This document shows, piece after piece, positions 9,476-19,358 of a stretch of DNA of 64,000 nucleotides; within the stretch, counting starts at the first letter, position 1; each line of letters begins with the position of its first letter. Both the position numbers and the translations under genes were made by a program. The DNA comes from Rhodococcus sp. PAMC28707 (lineage in GTDB: Bacteria > Actinomycetota > Actinomycetes > Mycobacteriales > Mycobacteriaceae). A model generated the notes under the pieces. The model did no database searches. It saw only the letters and a list, made by a program, of their open reading frames with translations, and had not been told where the DNA came from. The stretch is taken from NCBI RefSeq assembly GCF_004795915.1, contig NZ_CP039253.1, forward strand, positions 434,001 to 498,000. The letters run 5' to 3'.

Positions 9476-9595
9476 GGCTCCAGCGTATGCGCTGTGCATC
9501 GGCGTATGCGTAGTCGGTCCCCGGACCGACCGCGCATGTACCGACGTCGATGCGCCATCTATGATTCAGATCACTGAAGTTCGGAAAAGGAACTG

Positions 9596-10486
9596 ATGTC
9601 TGCGAAAGAGGTGACCATGCCGACCACCGACGTCCTGCGCCCGCGAGACGGTGATGCGCTTCGCGCAGAACTGCGACAGATCGTGGCTACATCCGGAGTG
9701 CCGGTGGTATTCGGTGGTGAAGTGTCCGCCGGCAACACCTTGTACCTGAGCGAATTCCACGGCACCCGCACCAAGGGACTGGACGGACTGCTGATCCCGA
9801 GTAGATCCGGCCTCGGCGGCCGCGTCCTCGACCAGCAGCAACCTGCGGCTGTCAGCGACTACGGAAGCTCTCAATACATCACGCACGACTACGACCGACC
9901 CGTTCTCGGCGAGGGTCTGCGCTCGATCCTCGCTGTTCCCGTCGTCGTCGCCGGCGCCTCACGCGCGGTGATGTACGCGGCTGTCCGCGAGCGCGGCCCC
10001 ATCGGCGACCGAATTGCCGAGATGATGGTCAAGGCATCTCGACGGCTGAGTCACGAGATCGCCATTCGAGACGAGGTGGACATGCGCCTCAGATTGCTCG
10101 ATTCCAGCGCCGGCGCGCAAGCCGGTTTCACCGGACACTCGGCGGCCACCGCGGAATTGCGCGACATCTATGCGGAACTGAGGACGCTCGCGAGTACGAC
10201 GTCCGATGCCTCCACACGGGCCGAGCTGAGAACGCTGTCGGACCGAATGTCAGCGTCTCTTCGATCGGAGGACCGGCAGCCCGACACCGAGGTCCGACTC
10301 TCGGTTCGCGAGATCGACGTCCTGGCCCAGATCGCTCTCGGATGCACCAATGCCGAAGCAGCGCAACGCTTGTCACTCGGTCAGGAAACAGTCAAATCGT
10401 ACCTGCGTACCGCCATGAACAAGACCGGCGCCAAGACGAGACACGAAGCAGTGGTCACCGCGCGGCGTCGCGGGCTACTGCCCTAG
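9596..10486 (+). CDS. GAF-domain LuxR-family transcriptional regulator
   Basis: A 296-residue protein with a GAF-like sensor region (about 25-150, including SGLGGRVLDQQQPAAVSDY) and a C-terminal LuxR/NarL winged HTH (about 230-290) with LSVREIDVLAQIALGCTN and QETVKSYLRTAMNKTGAKTR. A predicted alpha-helical linker joins the two. No receiver-domain phosphorylation site is evident, so the signal is probably a small ligand or redox cue bound by GAF. The ATG at 9596 has AAAGGA upstream; an ATG at 9617 is an alternative. It is divergent from map and converges on the penicillin-binding gene across a repeated stop-codon region. Targets are unknown. Confidence 0.82.
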   Translation: MSAKEVTMPTTDVLRPRDGDALRAELRQIVATSGVPVVFGGEVSAGNTLYLSEFHGTRTKGLDGLLIPSRSGLGGRVLDQQQPAAVSDYGSSQYITHDYDRPVLGEGLRSILAVPVVVAGASRAVMYAAVRERGPIGDRIAEMMVKASRRLSHEIAIRDEVDMRLRLLDSSAGAQAGFTGHSAATAELRDIYAELRTLASTTSDASTRAELRTLSDRMSASLRSEDRQPDTEVRLSVREIDVLAQIALGCTNAEAAQRLSLGQETVKSYLRTAMNKTGAKTRHEAVVTARRRGLLP

Positions 10487-10526
10487 TAGTCCGCCTAGTA
10501 GTCCCCTAGTAGTCCCCCTAGTAATC
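10483..10526. repeat. Four-copy CTAGTAGTC tandem repeat between convergent stop codons
   Basis: CTAGTAGTC occurs at 10483, 10495 and 10506, with CTAGTAATC at 10518, at 11-12 base spacing with C-rich spacers. The first copy carries the LuxR-type gene's TAG stop and the last carries the penicillin-binding gene's TAG stop on the other strand. Every copy offers tandem TAG stops on the plus strand. CTAG is usually scarce in high-GC actinobacterial DNA, so four copies in 44 bases stand out. Confidence 0.9.
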
Positions 10527-12338
10527 AAGGGGCAACTGCTCGAACATTTCCCTGGTGACCGCCACCGCGTTGTCGGAGCTTCCGCCACGAACGACGAGCG
10601 TCGCGAATGCCAGGTCGCCGCGGTAGCCGACGAACCACGCGTGCGAACCGCCCTCGACCTCGGCCTCCCCCGTCTTGCCGTACACCTCGCCCTGATCGGC
10701 GATCCGCTCGGCGGTCCCACTGGTGACGACCGAGCGCATCATCCCTCGAAGCCCGTCGACCATCAGCGGCGAGATCGGTGGATGGTCGCCCTCGATCCGA
10801 GTTTGCCGTCCCACGATCAGATTCGGTTCCGGCGTCGATCCGTGTGCCACGGTGGCAGCCGCAAGCGCCATTCCGAACGTCGAGACCACGACCTTGCCTT
10901 GACCGAAACCATCCTCGGTGCGCTGGACCAATTCCTCGGCCGGTGGTACCGACCCGGAATCGGTGGGCAATCCCACGACGTCGTAGTCCGGACCGACTCC
11001 GAACTGTGAGGCTGCCACGGTGAGCGCGTCAGGTTCCATTTCGCTGGCGAGCTTGGCGAAAGACGTATTGCAGGAGCGAGTGAACGCGGTTCCCATCGAT
11101 ACGTTCCCGAGCGAGAATTCGTTGTAGTTCGGGATGCTGCGTTCACCGATCTCGATGCGCCCCGGGCATGGCACCGTCGTATCCGGCGTCGCGAGTCCCG
11201 ACGATATGGCTGCGCCGGCCGTGATGATCTTGAAGGTAGACCCGGGCGGGTACAGCCCGGCGGATGCAACAGGACCGTCGCGATCGGCTTCCTTGTTCTG
11301 GGCAACTGCGAGAATCGCTCCCGTGGACGGCTGAATCACCACCATCATGGCTTGTTCGATCCGCGCGTTCACCGCATTCTGCGCTGCCACCTGAATGTTG
11401 CGATCGAGGCTGATGGACACCGAGGGCGCAGGCTGCGATGCAGTGTCGGTCAGTACGTCGACGTCGACCCCGTTCCGGTTCACCGTGACCACGCTCCACC
11501 CGGCTTTACCGTCGACCTCGTCGATGACGGTTTTCTTCACCTGAGAAATCAAATCGGGGGCGAACGTCGGATCGGTCGTGAGCAGATCGGACTCGCCGGA
11601 CACCGTTACGCCCGGCAGTGCGGCAAGCGACGCCGCGACGGGCTCATAGTCCTCGGCGCGGAGCAGGGCAACTGGATAGTCACCCTTGGTCGATGTCGCC
11701 GACTCGACGATGCTTTGCGCCGAGATATTCGAATCGAACGGCGCGAGAATGGATGCCAGTCCGGTCGCAGACGAGACGATGTTGCCGGATTCTTCAGCGT
11801 TCACCTTGACGCGGTGCACCACACCGGGCACCAGGACGTCCGACCCCGACCGCTCGTTGACGCGTGCCCGCGGCGGCGACGTCGAGCGCAATTCCATGGT
11901 CTGTGTGTCACCGAGACCAGGGTGAATATCGGTCGACGTCCACCGCACTCCCCAGTTGCCGTCGGCACGGCCCATTTGCAGTTCTCCGTCGTAGGACCAG
12001 ACTCGGCCCTTGGGAAGGTGCCATTGGTAGGTGTAGCCGACCAGCGCAGTGTCACCATCGACGCGCACCGACGTTGTTCGGGCTTCCATGGATTCCGCTT
12101 GCAGGTTCTGCCAGGTATCGGCCAGCGCTGCTGCCGCCGATTCGGGAATGTCGGTCTTCGCCGAGGCCGCCTCGATGTCGTTCGAGGCGAAGGCCGAGAG
12201 AAATTCCTGAGCTGCAGGTTCGGGACCATCCGGCGCGGGGGTACACGCGACGGCGGTGCCGACGACGAAAACACACACCAGCGCTGCCACCGCGGGCCGT
12301 CGAACGCACCGCATATCCGAGAACCTCATCGCGCTCAT
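10518..12338 (-). CDS. Penicillin-binding lipoprotein (class B PBP-like transpeptidase)
   Basis: Probable cell-wall D,D-transpeptidase anchored as a lipoprotein (606 residues). A signal peptide ends at a lipobox-like VGTAVAC near residue 32. An NTF2-like MecA-type domain and a dimerisation domain follow, then the transpeptidase domain with all three penicillin-binding motifs: STFK (about residue 367), SCN (about 420) and KTG (about 553). It resembles M. tuberculosis Rv2864c along its whole length, which supports the assignment. Nearby ATG codons within the first nine residues are alternative starts. It precedes no obvious partner gene and ends in the stop-codon repeat. Confidence 0.92.
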   Translation of the reverse strand: MSAMRFSDMRCVRRPAVAALVCVFVVGTAVACTPAPDGPEPAAQEFLSAFASNDIEAASAKTDIPESAAAALADTWQNLQAESMEARTTSVRVDGDTALVGYTYQWHLPKGRVWSYDGELQMGRADGNWGVRWTSTDIHPGLGDTQTMELRSTSPPRARVNERSGSDVLVPGVVHRVKVNAEESGNIVSSATGLASILAPFDSNISAQSIVESATSTKGDYPVALLRAEDYEPVAASLAALPGVTVSGESDLLTTDPTFAPDLISQVKKTVIDEVDGKAGWSVVTVNRNGVDVDVLTDTASQPAPSVSISLDRNIQVAAQNAVNARIEQAMMVVIQPSTGAILAVAQNKEADRDGPVASAGLYPPGSTFKIITAGAAISSGLATPDTTVPCPGRIEIGERSIPNYNEFSLGNVSMGTAFTRSCNTSFAKLASEMEPDALTVAASQFGVGPDYDVVGLPTDSGSVPPAEELVQRTEDGFGQGKVVVSTFGMALAAATVAHGSTPEPNLIVGRQTRIEGDHPPISPLMVDGLRGMMRSVVTSGTAERIADQGEVYGKTGEAEVEGGSHAWFVGYRGDLAFATLVVRGGSSDNAVAVTREMFEQLPLDY

Positions 12339-12380
12339 CGTAGTTCGGCGAGAGCGCGCGCGAGCGCAGCGAATCGCGGT

Positions 12381-13217
12381 CTAGTCCAGAAGGACTGTGG
12401 TGAACGTGGCGACCTGCTCGAGGCCGATACGGCTGTACGCGCGGCGCGCGGGCCAATTGAAGCTGTTGACATACAGGCTGGCGATGCGACCGCTGCGCAC
12501 CACCGAGTCGACGACGGTAGCTGTACCCGCCGATCCGAGACCCTGCCCACGGTAGAGCGGGTGAACCCACACACCTTGAATCTGGCCGACCGATGCGGAC
12601 TGCGATCCGACTTCGGCCTTGTAGATGACTTGTCCGTCCTCGAATCGCGCCCAAGCTCGGCCAGCGGCAATGAGACTGGCGATCCGACGGCGGTAACCCC
12701 TACCACCGTCGTTTGCCTGTGGATCGACACCGACTTCCTCGATGAACATGGCTACGGCGGCACTGAGGTAGACGTCGAGCTCGTCGGCGTGCACGAGTCT
12801 GACCAGAGGGTCGGCAGGAAATATCGAATACGTCGATGTCGCCAACAGTGGTTGCTCGCTACGAAGCTCGCGCGGCGCACCCCAATCGGGTTCGAGCATC
12901 TCCCACAACGGCAACGTCAGTTCGGCGCGGCCGACAAGCGAAGAACACATCCGCGGACCACGACAAGCGCGGTCGGCGAACGAGCGGAGATCATCGACCG
13001 AACCCAGGAGCGGAACGAGGTTGGCACCGTAGAAGCACAAGGATTCTTCCGGGCCCCCTCGGCTCCACATCTCGCCGTGGAACGACCGCGGGTCGAGCCC
13101 CGAATCCTGCACTCGAGCCGCGATCATGCACGAGGCAACCGGGTCGGCATCGAGGACACGGAGAACATGTGCCGTGTCCTTCCCGCTCAGCGGCTTCGCA
13201 CCCAAGAGCTTGAGCAC
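12381..13217 (-). CDS. GNAT acetyltransferase with DUF4081-type N-terminal domain
   Basis: A 278-residue cytosolic protein like mycobacterial Rv2867c. The N-terminal half (about 1-135) matches the DUF4081 domain found fused to actinobacterial GNATs, with MIAARVQDSGLDP. The C-terminal GNAT domain has the acetyl-CoA binding segment VWVHPLYRGQGLGSAGTA (about 215-235) and a final NSFNWPARRAYSRIGL. The start is a GTG with GGAGG six bases upstream. It follows ispG in the same direction, 79 bases after its stop. The acceptor substrate is not known. Confidence 0.86.
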   Translation of the reverse strand: MLKLLGAKPLSGKDTAHVLRVLDADPVASCMIAARVQDSGLDPRSFHGEMWSRGGPEESLCFYGANLVPLLGSVDDLRSFADRACRGPRMCSSLVGRAELTLPLWEMLEPDWGAPRELRSEQPLLATSTYSIFPADPLVRLVHADELDVYLSAAVAMFIEEVGVDPQANDGGRGYRRRIASLIAAGRAWARFEDGQVIYKAEVGSQSASVGQIQGVWVHPLYRGQGLGSAGTATVVDSVVRSGRIASLYVNSFNWPARRAYSRIGLEQVATFTTVLLD

Positions 13218-13296
13218 CTACGCCACCTCCTCGACACCAACACATCCTCTGACGTTGAAGACCAGATTGCCAGACTTACGGGCGCAAGTGTGCCAA

Positions 13297-14460
13297 TCAG
13301 CTGACGGTCACGACCGGAGCACCGGCCTCCGCGTCCGTATCATCGCCGAATTCCTCGGCTATTCGCATTGCTTCCTCGATCAAGGTCTCGACGATCTGTG
13401 CTTCGGGGACCGTTTTGATGACCTTGCCCTTGACGAAGATCTGCCCTTTGCCGTTGCCGGACGCCACACCGATATCTGCATCCCGAGCTTCACCGGGTCC
13501 GTTCACCACGCACCCCATGACTGCAACCCGAAGTGGAATCTCCATGCCGTCGAGCCCGGCGGTGACCTCGTCGGCGAGCTTGTACACGTCTACCTGAGCG
13601 CGGCCGCACGACGGGCAGGAGACAATCTCCAGCTTGCGTGGGCGAAGGTTGAGCGATTGAAGAATCTTGTTTCCGACCTTGATTTCCTCGGCCGGTGGGG
13701 CGGAGAGCGACACTCGAATCGTGTCGCCGATCCCACGAGAGAGCAACGCCCCGAACGCCACCGCTGACTTGATGGTGCCCTGGAATGCGGGTCCGGCCTC
13801 GGTGACTCCCAGGTGCAGCGGATAGTCGCACTGCGCAGCAAGTTGTTCGTAGGCAGCGACCATGACGACGGGATCGTTGTGCTTGACCGAGATCTTGATG
13901 TCTCCGAAGCCGTGCTCCTCGAACAGTCCGGCTTCCCACAGCGCCGATTCCACGAGAGCTTCGGGTGTGGCCTTGCCGTATTTGTCCATCATCCGTTTGT
14001 CGAGCGATCCAGCATTGACGCCGATCCGGATGGGGATGTTGGCCTCGCGGGCCGCCTTCGCGACCTCTTTGACACGCCCGTCGAATTCCTTGATGTTGCC
14101 AGGATTCACTCGAACGGCCGCGCACCCGGCATCGATTGCCGCGAAGATGTACTTGGGCTGGAAGTGGATATCGGCAATGACCGGTATCTGGCTCTTCCTG
14201 GCGATGATGGACAGCGCGTCGGCGTCCTCTTGTGTGGGGCACGCCACTCGAACGATGTCGCATCCCGACGCTGTCAGCTCTGCAATCTGCTGCAGGGTGG
14301 CGTTGATGTCGTGGGTCTTGGTGGTGGTCATCGACTGCACCGAGATCGGGTGTTCGCTGCCGACACCGACGGTGCCGACCTGCAGTTGACGAGTCTTACG
14401 TCGAGGAGCGAGTACGGGAACCGGCGGCGCCGGCATTCCCAATCCGACTGACACAGTCAC
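13297..14460 (-). CDS. ispG: 4-hydroxy-3-methylbut-2-enyl-diphosphate synthase (GcpE)
   Basis: [4Fe-4S] enzyme of the MEP isoprenoid pathway converting MEcPP to HMBPP. From the GTG at 14460 it is 387 residues, normal for bacterial IspG; GAAGG seven bases upstream supports this start over a long in-frame extension. The N-terminal TIM barrel has [15 protein letters not shown] and the C-terminal cluster domain shows the Cys ligands in [11 protein letters not shown] and [11 protein letters not shown]. It lies in a run with rip1 and dxr, the latter encoding another enzyme of the same pathway; the same order occurs in mycobacteria. Confidence 0.96.
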   Translation of the reverse strand: MTVSVGLGMPAPPVPVLAPRRKTRQLQVGTVGVGSEHPISVQSMTTTKTHDINATLQQIAELTASGCDIVRVACPTQEDADALSIIARKSQIPVIADIHFQPKYIFAAIDAGCAAVRVNPGNIKEFDGRVKEVAKAAREANIPIRIGVNAGSLDKRMMDKYGKATPEALVESALWEAGLFEEHGFGDIKISVKHNDPVVMVAAYEQLAAQCDYPLHLGVTEAGPAFQGTIKSAVAFGALLSRGIGDTIRVSLSAPPAEEIKVGNKILQSLNLRPRKLEIVSCPSCGRAQVDVYKLADEVTAGLDGMEIPLRVAVMGCVVNGPGEARDADIGVASGNGKGQIFVKGKVIKTVPEAQIVETLIEEAMRIAEEFGDDTDAEAGAPVVTVS

Positions 14461-14498
14461 TTCGTTGCCTTCTTCCCTAGCTATGAGCACGAGTGTAT

Positions 14499-15713
14499 CT
14501 AGAACAATCGGATCGGGTTCACGATGTCCGCGGTGAGAGTGAGCAACATGTACGCGCCGCCGATCACGATCACCACATACGTGACGGGCATCAGCTTCAT
14601 GTAGTCGACGGGTCCACCGTTCGGCAGACCACGACGCCGGCGGAAGAAATTGCGGATCCGCTCGTAGATGGTGACGGCCATATGTCCGCCGTCGAGGGGA
14701 AGCAACGGCAGCAGGTTGAAAATGCCGAGGAAGAAGTTCAGGCTCGCGAGCAGCAGTACGAATACCGGCCACTGGGATCGCTCGACCAACTGTCCACCGA
14801 TCACACTGGCACCCACAACACTGATTGGCGTCTCGGGATCGCGCTCACCGCCTGTGACCGAAGTCCACAAATCGGCTACTTTGCTCGGCATTTGAACGAG
14901 GCGTTGCCCTGTCTCCACGAACATATCGCCGGTGAACGCAAACGATGCTGGAATTGCGGCGAGGGCGTTGTACTGCGTTGGCTTGAAGGTCTCCAGCTGC
15001 ACGCCCACTGCGCCAACCGTCGCAGATCGTCTACCAGTCTCGGTCCCGTCTCTCACCCAGCGCTGCACTTGCTGCACCTGCACCGGGAAGGTTAGTTCTT
15101 CACCGTTACGTTCGATGACGAAATCCACTGTGCCGGATAAAGGCTGGGTCGCAGCAACTACGTCGGCGAACTCCGGCGTCGGTGAGCCGTTCACGGACAC
15201 AATCACGTCGCCTTGGCGAATACCTGCAGCGAACGCCGGACTTTGACCGTCACATTTCGGCAAAGTCAGATTGTCGTTCTGAGTCGGCGCCACACACTCC
15301 ATATTCCCGACCATCGCACCGGACGGCGTGTTCAGGTTCGGCAGTCCCCAGCCCACAGCGAGCGTGAAGATGAGCAGGAAACCGAGAACGAAGTTCATCG
15401 CTATTCCGCCGAGCATGACGACGAGGCGCTTCCACGTTTTCTGCCGATACATCGCGCGCTCGACCTCGTCGGGCGCGAGCTCGTCGATGGCGGTCATCCC
15501 GGCGATGTCACAGAAACCGCCTGCCGGTATCGCCTTGAGTCCGTACTCCGTCTCACCGCGCCGAAAAGAGAACACCTTTGGACCGAAGCCGATGAAAAAG
15601 CGTCGAACCTTCATGCCCGTAGCGCGGGCGGTCAACATGTGGCCGGCCTCGTGCAGAGCAATGGACACCGTGATTCCCAGGGCGAACAGAATGACGCCGA
15701 ATGCGAACACCAT
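14499..15713 (-). CDS. rip1: Site-2 intramembrane metalloprotease (RseP/Rip1 type)
   Basis: A 404-residue zinc protease in the membrane that cuts anti-sigma factors and other single-span substrates during envelope stress. The zinc motif HEAGH is at residues 21-25 in the first transmembrane segment, and the third ligand lies in LLPLDGGH near residue 343. One PDZ domain with [14 protein letters not shown] sits near the middle. Four hydrophobic segments are visible. It starts six bases after the dxr stop, so the two are translated from one message. In mycobacteria the homologue Rip1 (Rv2869c) lies between dxr and ispG in the same order. Confidence 0.94.
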   Translation of the reverse strand: MVFAFGVILFALGITVSIALHEAGHMLTARATGMKVRRFFIGFGPKVFSFRRGETEYGLKAIPAGGFCDIAGMTAIDELAPDEVERAMYRQKTWKRLVVMLGGIAMNFVLGFLLIFTLAVGWGLPNLNTPSGAMVGNMECVAPTQNDNLTLPKCDGQSPAFAAGIRQGDVIVSVNGSPTPEFADVVAATQPLSGTVDFVIERNGEELTFPVQVQQVQRWVRDGTETGRRSATVGAVGVQLETFKPTQYNALAAIPASFAFTGDMFVETGQRLVQMPSKVADLWTSVTGGERDPETPISVVGASVIGGQLVERSQWPVFVLLLASLNFFLGIFNLLPLLPLDGGHMAVTIYERIRNFFRRRRGLPNGGPVDYMKLMPVTYVVIVIGGAYMLLTLTADIVNPIRLF

Positions 15714-15719
15714 CTACGT

Positions 15720-16898
15720 TTATACCTTCTGATTCAAGAGTGCGCGGGCCTGACGACGAGCCCAGGAATCGGCTTCGAGTACCTCGTCCACGGTAGTGGG
15801 AGTGGCAGTCCACTCGCTGCTGCCTGCCCCGAGGACCTCTTTGACGGTGTCGACGATCCGTGGGAATTCGATACGGCCGGCGAGGAACGCCTCGGCGGCG
15901 ACCTCGTTCGCGGCGTTGTAGACCGCCGTCATGCACCCCCCGAGAATTCCTGCCTCACGCGCCAGTTGGACAGCCGGAAACACTCGATCGTCGAGCGGTT
16001 CGAAATCCCAGGAAAACGCGGTTGTGAAATCGAGTGGGCGGGCAGCGTTAGCCACCCGGTTCGGCCATCCCAATGCGAGCGCGATCGGCAGCCGCATATC
16101 GGGCGGGCTCGCCTGCGCGATCGTCGATCCATCGAAAAAGGTGACCATCGAATGCACGATCGACTGCCGATGAACCGTGACATCGATCCGCTCGTACGGG
16201 ATGCCGAACAGCAGATGGGTCTCGATCAGTTCGAGCCCCTTGTTCACCATCGTCGCAGAGTTCAGCGTATTCATCTGCCCCATCGACCAGGTCGGATGCG
16301 CCGCTGCCTGCTCGGGAGTGACAGATTTCAGCTCCGCCTCCGACCAACCGCGGAACGGGCCGCCCGACGCAGTCAACACCAGCCGCTCCACCTCCTCGGC
16401 TCGGCCACTTCGCAGACACTGTGCAAGGGCAGAATGTTCGGAGTCCACGGGCACGATCTGCCCGGGAGCCGCAGCTTCGAGGACGAGCTCTCCGCCCGCG
16501 ACCAAAGATTCCTTGTTCGCCAGGGCCAGCGTCGCTCCGGATTTCAACGCCGCGAGTGTCGGCTCCAGCCCTCGCGAGCCCACCAAAGCGTTCAACACGA
16601 CGTCCGCCTCGACCGACTCCACGAGTTCGGTGACGGCCCGATCGCCGGTGAGGACGTTCGCCAGTTCCAATTCGGCACCCGCATTCGGGTCTGCGACCGC
16701 GACGGACGAGACACCGGTATCGCGGATCTGACGTCCGAGCAGGTCTACATTGCGACCGCCTGCAGCGAGCCCGACCACCTCGAACAATTCGGGATTGGCA
16801 GCGATCACCTCGAGGGCTTGGGTTCCGATGGAACCGGTGCTGCCCAGGAGCAACACCCGGACCGGACGCGATACTGGAGGTGTTCGATGCTCGGGCAC
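15720..16898 (-). CDS. dxr: 1-deoxy-D-xylulose 5-phosphate reductoisomerase
   Basis: Second enzyme of the MEP pathway, converting DXP to MEP with NADPH and a divalent metal; cytosolic. It has 392 residues. The NADPH motif [14 protein letters not shown] is at residues 16-29. The metal and substrate region contains [12 protein letters not shown], the flexible loop [10 protein letters not shown], and [20 protein letters not shown]. The start is a GTG at 16898, with a divergent DUF1990 gene 69 bases away. It is followed after six bases by rip1 and then ispG. Confidence 0.96.
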   Translation of the reverse strand: MPEHRTPPVSRPVRVLLLGSTGSIGTQALEVIAANPELFEVVGLAAGGRNVDLLGRQIRDTGVSSVAVADPNAGAELELANVLTGDRAVTELVESVEADVVLNALVGSRGLEPTLAALKSGATLALANKESLVAGGELVLEAAAPGQIVPVDSEHSALAQCLRSGRAEEVERLVLTASGGPFRGWSEAELKSVTPEQAAAHPTWSMGQMNTLNSATMVNKGLELIETHLLFGIPYERIDVTVHRQSIVHSMVTFFDGSTIAQASPPDMRLPIALALGWPNRVANAARPLDFTTAFSWDFEPLDDRVFPAVQLAREAGILGGCMTAVYNAANEVAAEAFLAGRIEFPRIVDTVKEVLGAGSSEWTATPTTVDEVLEADSWARRQARALLNQKV

Positions 16899-16967
16899 TC
16901 GTTCATTGTTGCTGATCGACTCTGAGAGTCACCTGTGCGGCCGCCATCCGTGGCACGCTGGGCTCTC

Positions 16968-17456
16968 ATGGAGCTCACCTATCCCGAGATCGGCGGCACC
17001 AAGGGCCCGATGCCTGCCGGCTACCACCATCTCGATCGTCGAGTCCGCATCGGCACCGGACGCGGTGCATTCGAAGCAGCAGCCGACGCCCTGTCTGAAT
17101 GGCAGATGCATCGAAAGTCGGGACTCGGGGTCGACACGTCGACCCCGAGAGCCGAGGCGGACACCGTCGTCGTGCTGACGCTAGGTCGGATTCGAATTCC
17201 CTGCCGCGTCGTGTACCTCATCGACTCTCCCGATCGACGGGGTTTCGCATACGGCACCCTGCCTGGGCACCCGGAGCAGGGCGAGGAGTGCTTCGCCGTC
17301 GAATTCGATCCCACGAACGACGCCGTCTTCGCACACATCCGCGCGTTCTCACGACCCGGTCGCTGGTTCACTGCACTCGGCGGACCCGTCGGAAGACGGG
17401 TCCAGAAACTCTTCACCGACAGGTACCTGGCCGCGTTGCGAACGTACGCAGCGTGA
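16968..17456 (+). CDS. DUF1990 family protein
   Basis: A 162-residue soluble protein of the DUF1990 family, recognised by YHHLDRRVRIGTG near the start, the middle segment YGTLPGHPEQGEECFAVEF and the tail FTDRYLAALRTYA. No catalytic residues are established for the family. I used the ATG at 16968 (MELTYPEIGG); an in-frame ATG at 16935 would add 11 residues, and neither has a strong ribosome binding site. It is divergent from dxr and sits upstream of the DUF2631 gene on the same strand. The function is unknown. Confidence 0.75.
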   Translation: MELTYPEIGGTKGPMPAGYHHLDRRVRIGTGRGAFEAAADALSEWQMHRKSGLGVDTSTPRAEADTVVVLTLGRIRIPCRVVYLIDSPDRRGFAYGTLPGHPEQGEECFAVEFDPTNDAVFAHIRAFSRPGRWFTALGGPVGRRVQKLFTDRYLAALRTYAA

Positions 17457-17576
17457 CTTCTTGCCCGCGTCAGCTACTCGCGCCCCTACTCGCTACTACT
17501 GCCGGTCGTATGCCAAACTGGGTGCGCACACGCATGCCGGACTTTCGGCTGCACCCTGACCCGAGAGGATCGACCG

Positions 17577-17846
17577 GTGGCACAAACCGAACTGGACCCC
17601 GCTTCGTACGACCCGGTCGAGTACACCCATGAGGACATATCCGAGGTGCCCTCGGCCAACTGGGGCTGGAGCGGCGAGTCGAACAAGGCGATGCGGATCG
17701 CCGCTATCGGCGTCGCAGTCTTCCTGCTGCTCATGATCCACGGAAACCACACAGGCGGGATCGAAGACCTCTACATCATCGGTTTTGCAATTGCGCTCGT
17801 CGGCATCGTAGTTCGCGACATCATCGTTCGCCGCAAGCCGCGATAG
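17577..17846 (+). CDS. DUF2631 small membrane protein
   Basis: An 89-residue protein with a hydrophilic N-terminus (SANWGWSGES motif, residues 27-36), two adjacent hydrophobic segments (about 40-56 and 66-80) and a basic tail (VRRKPR). This matches DUF2631 proteins of actinobacteria, such as mycobacterial Rv2876 in the same neighbourhood. GAGAGGA seven bases before the GTG fixes the start. A strong terminator follows 12 bases after the stop. The function is unknown. Confidence 0.8.
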   Translation: MAQTELDPASYDPVEYTHEDISEVPSANWGWSGESNKAMRIAAIGVAVFLLLMIHGNHTGGIEDLYIIGFAIALVGIVVRDIIVRRKPR

Positions 17847-17857
17847 CACGCAGGAGC

Positions 17858-17903
17858 AAAGAACCCGATAGCTGCGCTGAGCAGATATCGGGTTCTTTTT
17901 TTT
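17858..17903 (+). terminator. Rho-independent terminator after the DUF2631 gene
   Basis: Stem AAGAACCCGATA pairs with TATCGGGTTCTT across a 15-base loop and is followed by a run of about ten T on the plus strand. It ends the DUF2631 transcript. On the minus strand only a short T run follows, so termination of rlmN there would be weaker. Confidence 0.9.
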
Positions 17904-17913
17904 GCGCTTGTCG

Positions 17914-19080
17914 TCAGTTCTCGGCGGCAAGCTGACCGCAAGCGGCAGCGATCTCCTGACCGCGAGTATCACGGACGGTGCACGAAACACCTTGCGCAAT
18001 AACTCTTCTCACGAATTCACGTTCGACGGGCTTCGGGCTGGCGTCCCACTCGCTGCCCGGGGTCGGGTTGAGCGGAATGAGATTGACATGCACTCTCGAT
18101 CCGAGAGCCTTGTGCAGTTTCTTGCCCAGCAGGTCCGCACGCCACGGCTGATCGTTCACATCTCTGATCATCGCGTACTCGATCGACACTCGACGGCCGG
18201 TCTGATCCGCGTAGTATCTCGCCGCCGACAGCACTTCGGCCACCGACCACCGGTTGTTCACCGGCACCAGGGTGTCCCGCAACTCGTCGTCCGGAGTATG
18301 CAGCGATACTGCAAGCGTGACGGACAAGCCCTCGTCGGCCAGTTTGCGAATAGCAGGTGCGAGACCAACGGTCGATACAGTCACCGACCGCTGCGACAGG
18401 CCGAGCCCATCGGGCGCAGGCGAGACGATCTTGCGCACAGCGGAGACGACGCGCTTGTAGTTGGCCAAAGGCTCACCCATCCCCATGAACACGACGTTCG
18501 ACAGGCGACCCTCGCCTCCGGGCACGGCGCCGTCACGTAGATCTGCTGCCGCCGATCGAACCTGGTCGACGATCTCGGCAGTGGAGAGGTTGCGATCGAG
18601 TCCAGCCTGCCCGGTAGCGCAAAATGGGCAGGCCATCCCGCAGCCGGCCTGACTCGAGATGCAGAGGGTCGCCCGATCCGGGTACCGCATCAGGACGCTC
18701 TCGAGCAGCGTGCCGTCATTGGCCTTCCACAACGTCTTACGAGTGTCGCCTTCGTCACACGACAAGTGCTTGACGGCCGTCAGCAGCGGCGGAAACAGGT
18801 CTGCTCCGACCTTTTCGCGGATCGCTGCCGGAAGGTCCGTCATTTTGGTCGTATCCGCTTCAAGCCTGCCGTAGTAGTGGCGTGCAAGTTGGTCGGCACG
18901 AAAGGCAGGCAGCCCAAGATCCTTGACTGCCGCTTTCAATCCTTCGCGATCCAGGTCGGCGAGGTGTCGTGACGGCATGCCGCGACGGCGATCCGCGAAC
19001 ACCAACGGCAGTGTCGGCCTCGTCCGCGGGCGGGCGCTCTCGGCTGTGGATTCGTCGGCGGTCATAGCAGAATCACTCAT
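17914..19080 (-). CDS. rlmN: 23S rRNA (adenine2503-C2)/tRNA methyltransferase, radical SAM
   Basis: Radical SAM enzyme that methylates C2 of A2503 in 23S rRNA and A37 in some tRNAs. It has 388 residues. The [4Fe-4S] motif CGMACPFC lies near residue 158, followed by a GMGEPL SAM-binding motif and the C-terminal catalytic Cys region [21 protein letters not shown]. The ATG at 19080 directly abuts a TATATT box (19081-19086), so the downstream ATG at 19065 may be the start actually used. It is convergent with the DUF2631 gene. Between it and the CitE-like gene lie 278 bases in which I see nothing beyond promoter space. Confidence 0.95.
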   Translation of the reverse strand: MSDSAMTADESTAESARPRTRPTLPLVFADRRRGMPSRHLADLDREGLKAAVKDLGLPAFRADQLARHYYGRLEADTTKMTDLPAAIREKVGADLFPPLLTAVKHLSCDEGDTRKTLWKANDGTLLESVLMRYPDRATLCISSQAGCGMACPFCATGQAGLDRNLSTAEIVDQVRSAAADLRDGAVPGGEGRLSNVVFMGMGEPLANYKRVVSAVRKIVSPAPDGLGLSQRSVTVSTVGLAPAIRKLADEGLSVTLAVSLHTPDDELRDTLVPVNNRWSVAEVLSAARYYADQTGRRVSIEYAMIRDVNDQPWRADLLGKKLHKALGSRVHVNLIPLNPTPGSEWDASPKPVEREFVRRVIAQGVSCTVRDTRGQEIAAACGQLAAEN

Positions 19081-19358
19081 AATATATCCAGTGTCCCACT
19101 ACTGGGCACCTCTCTCCTATTCAGCGCGCAGTTTTCAGCCCCACAGCGACGGGTGACCGAACGGCGTCGATCTGCTCCCATCTTCACTCGCGGGGGCTTC
19201 GATCACGGCTCTCGTGGAATCGGTTCGCATCCTCCAGGTCAGGCGTGCCGCCAAACGCAAGTAAGCTAACCCGCGGTGAACAGAATGCACGGAAGATGGC
19301 ATTGCCGTACTGAATCGATAATGTCGGTCGTGCCCGATCTCACCGCAAGGAGCCCGAC

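Noticed and set aside
9476..9595. Cobalamin riboswitch controlling map-cobQ
   Set aside because: No B12-box-like sequence or long structured leader was found before map or cobQ.
11352..13304. 650-codon plus-strand frame opposite the penicillin-binding and GNAT genes
   Set aside because: It spans two well-supported genes and their gap, and its composition is that of a GC-driven shadow frame.
14461..14772. In-frame N-terminal extension of ispG
   Set aside because: It overlaps the rip1 3' end, is Arg/His-rich, and the GTG at 14460 has a good ribosome binding site and gives the normal length.
15213..16925. Long plus-strand frame opposite rip1 and dxr
   Set aside because: Covers two recognised enzymes on the other strand; shadow of third-position GC bias.
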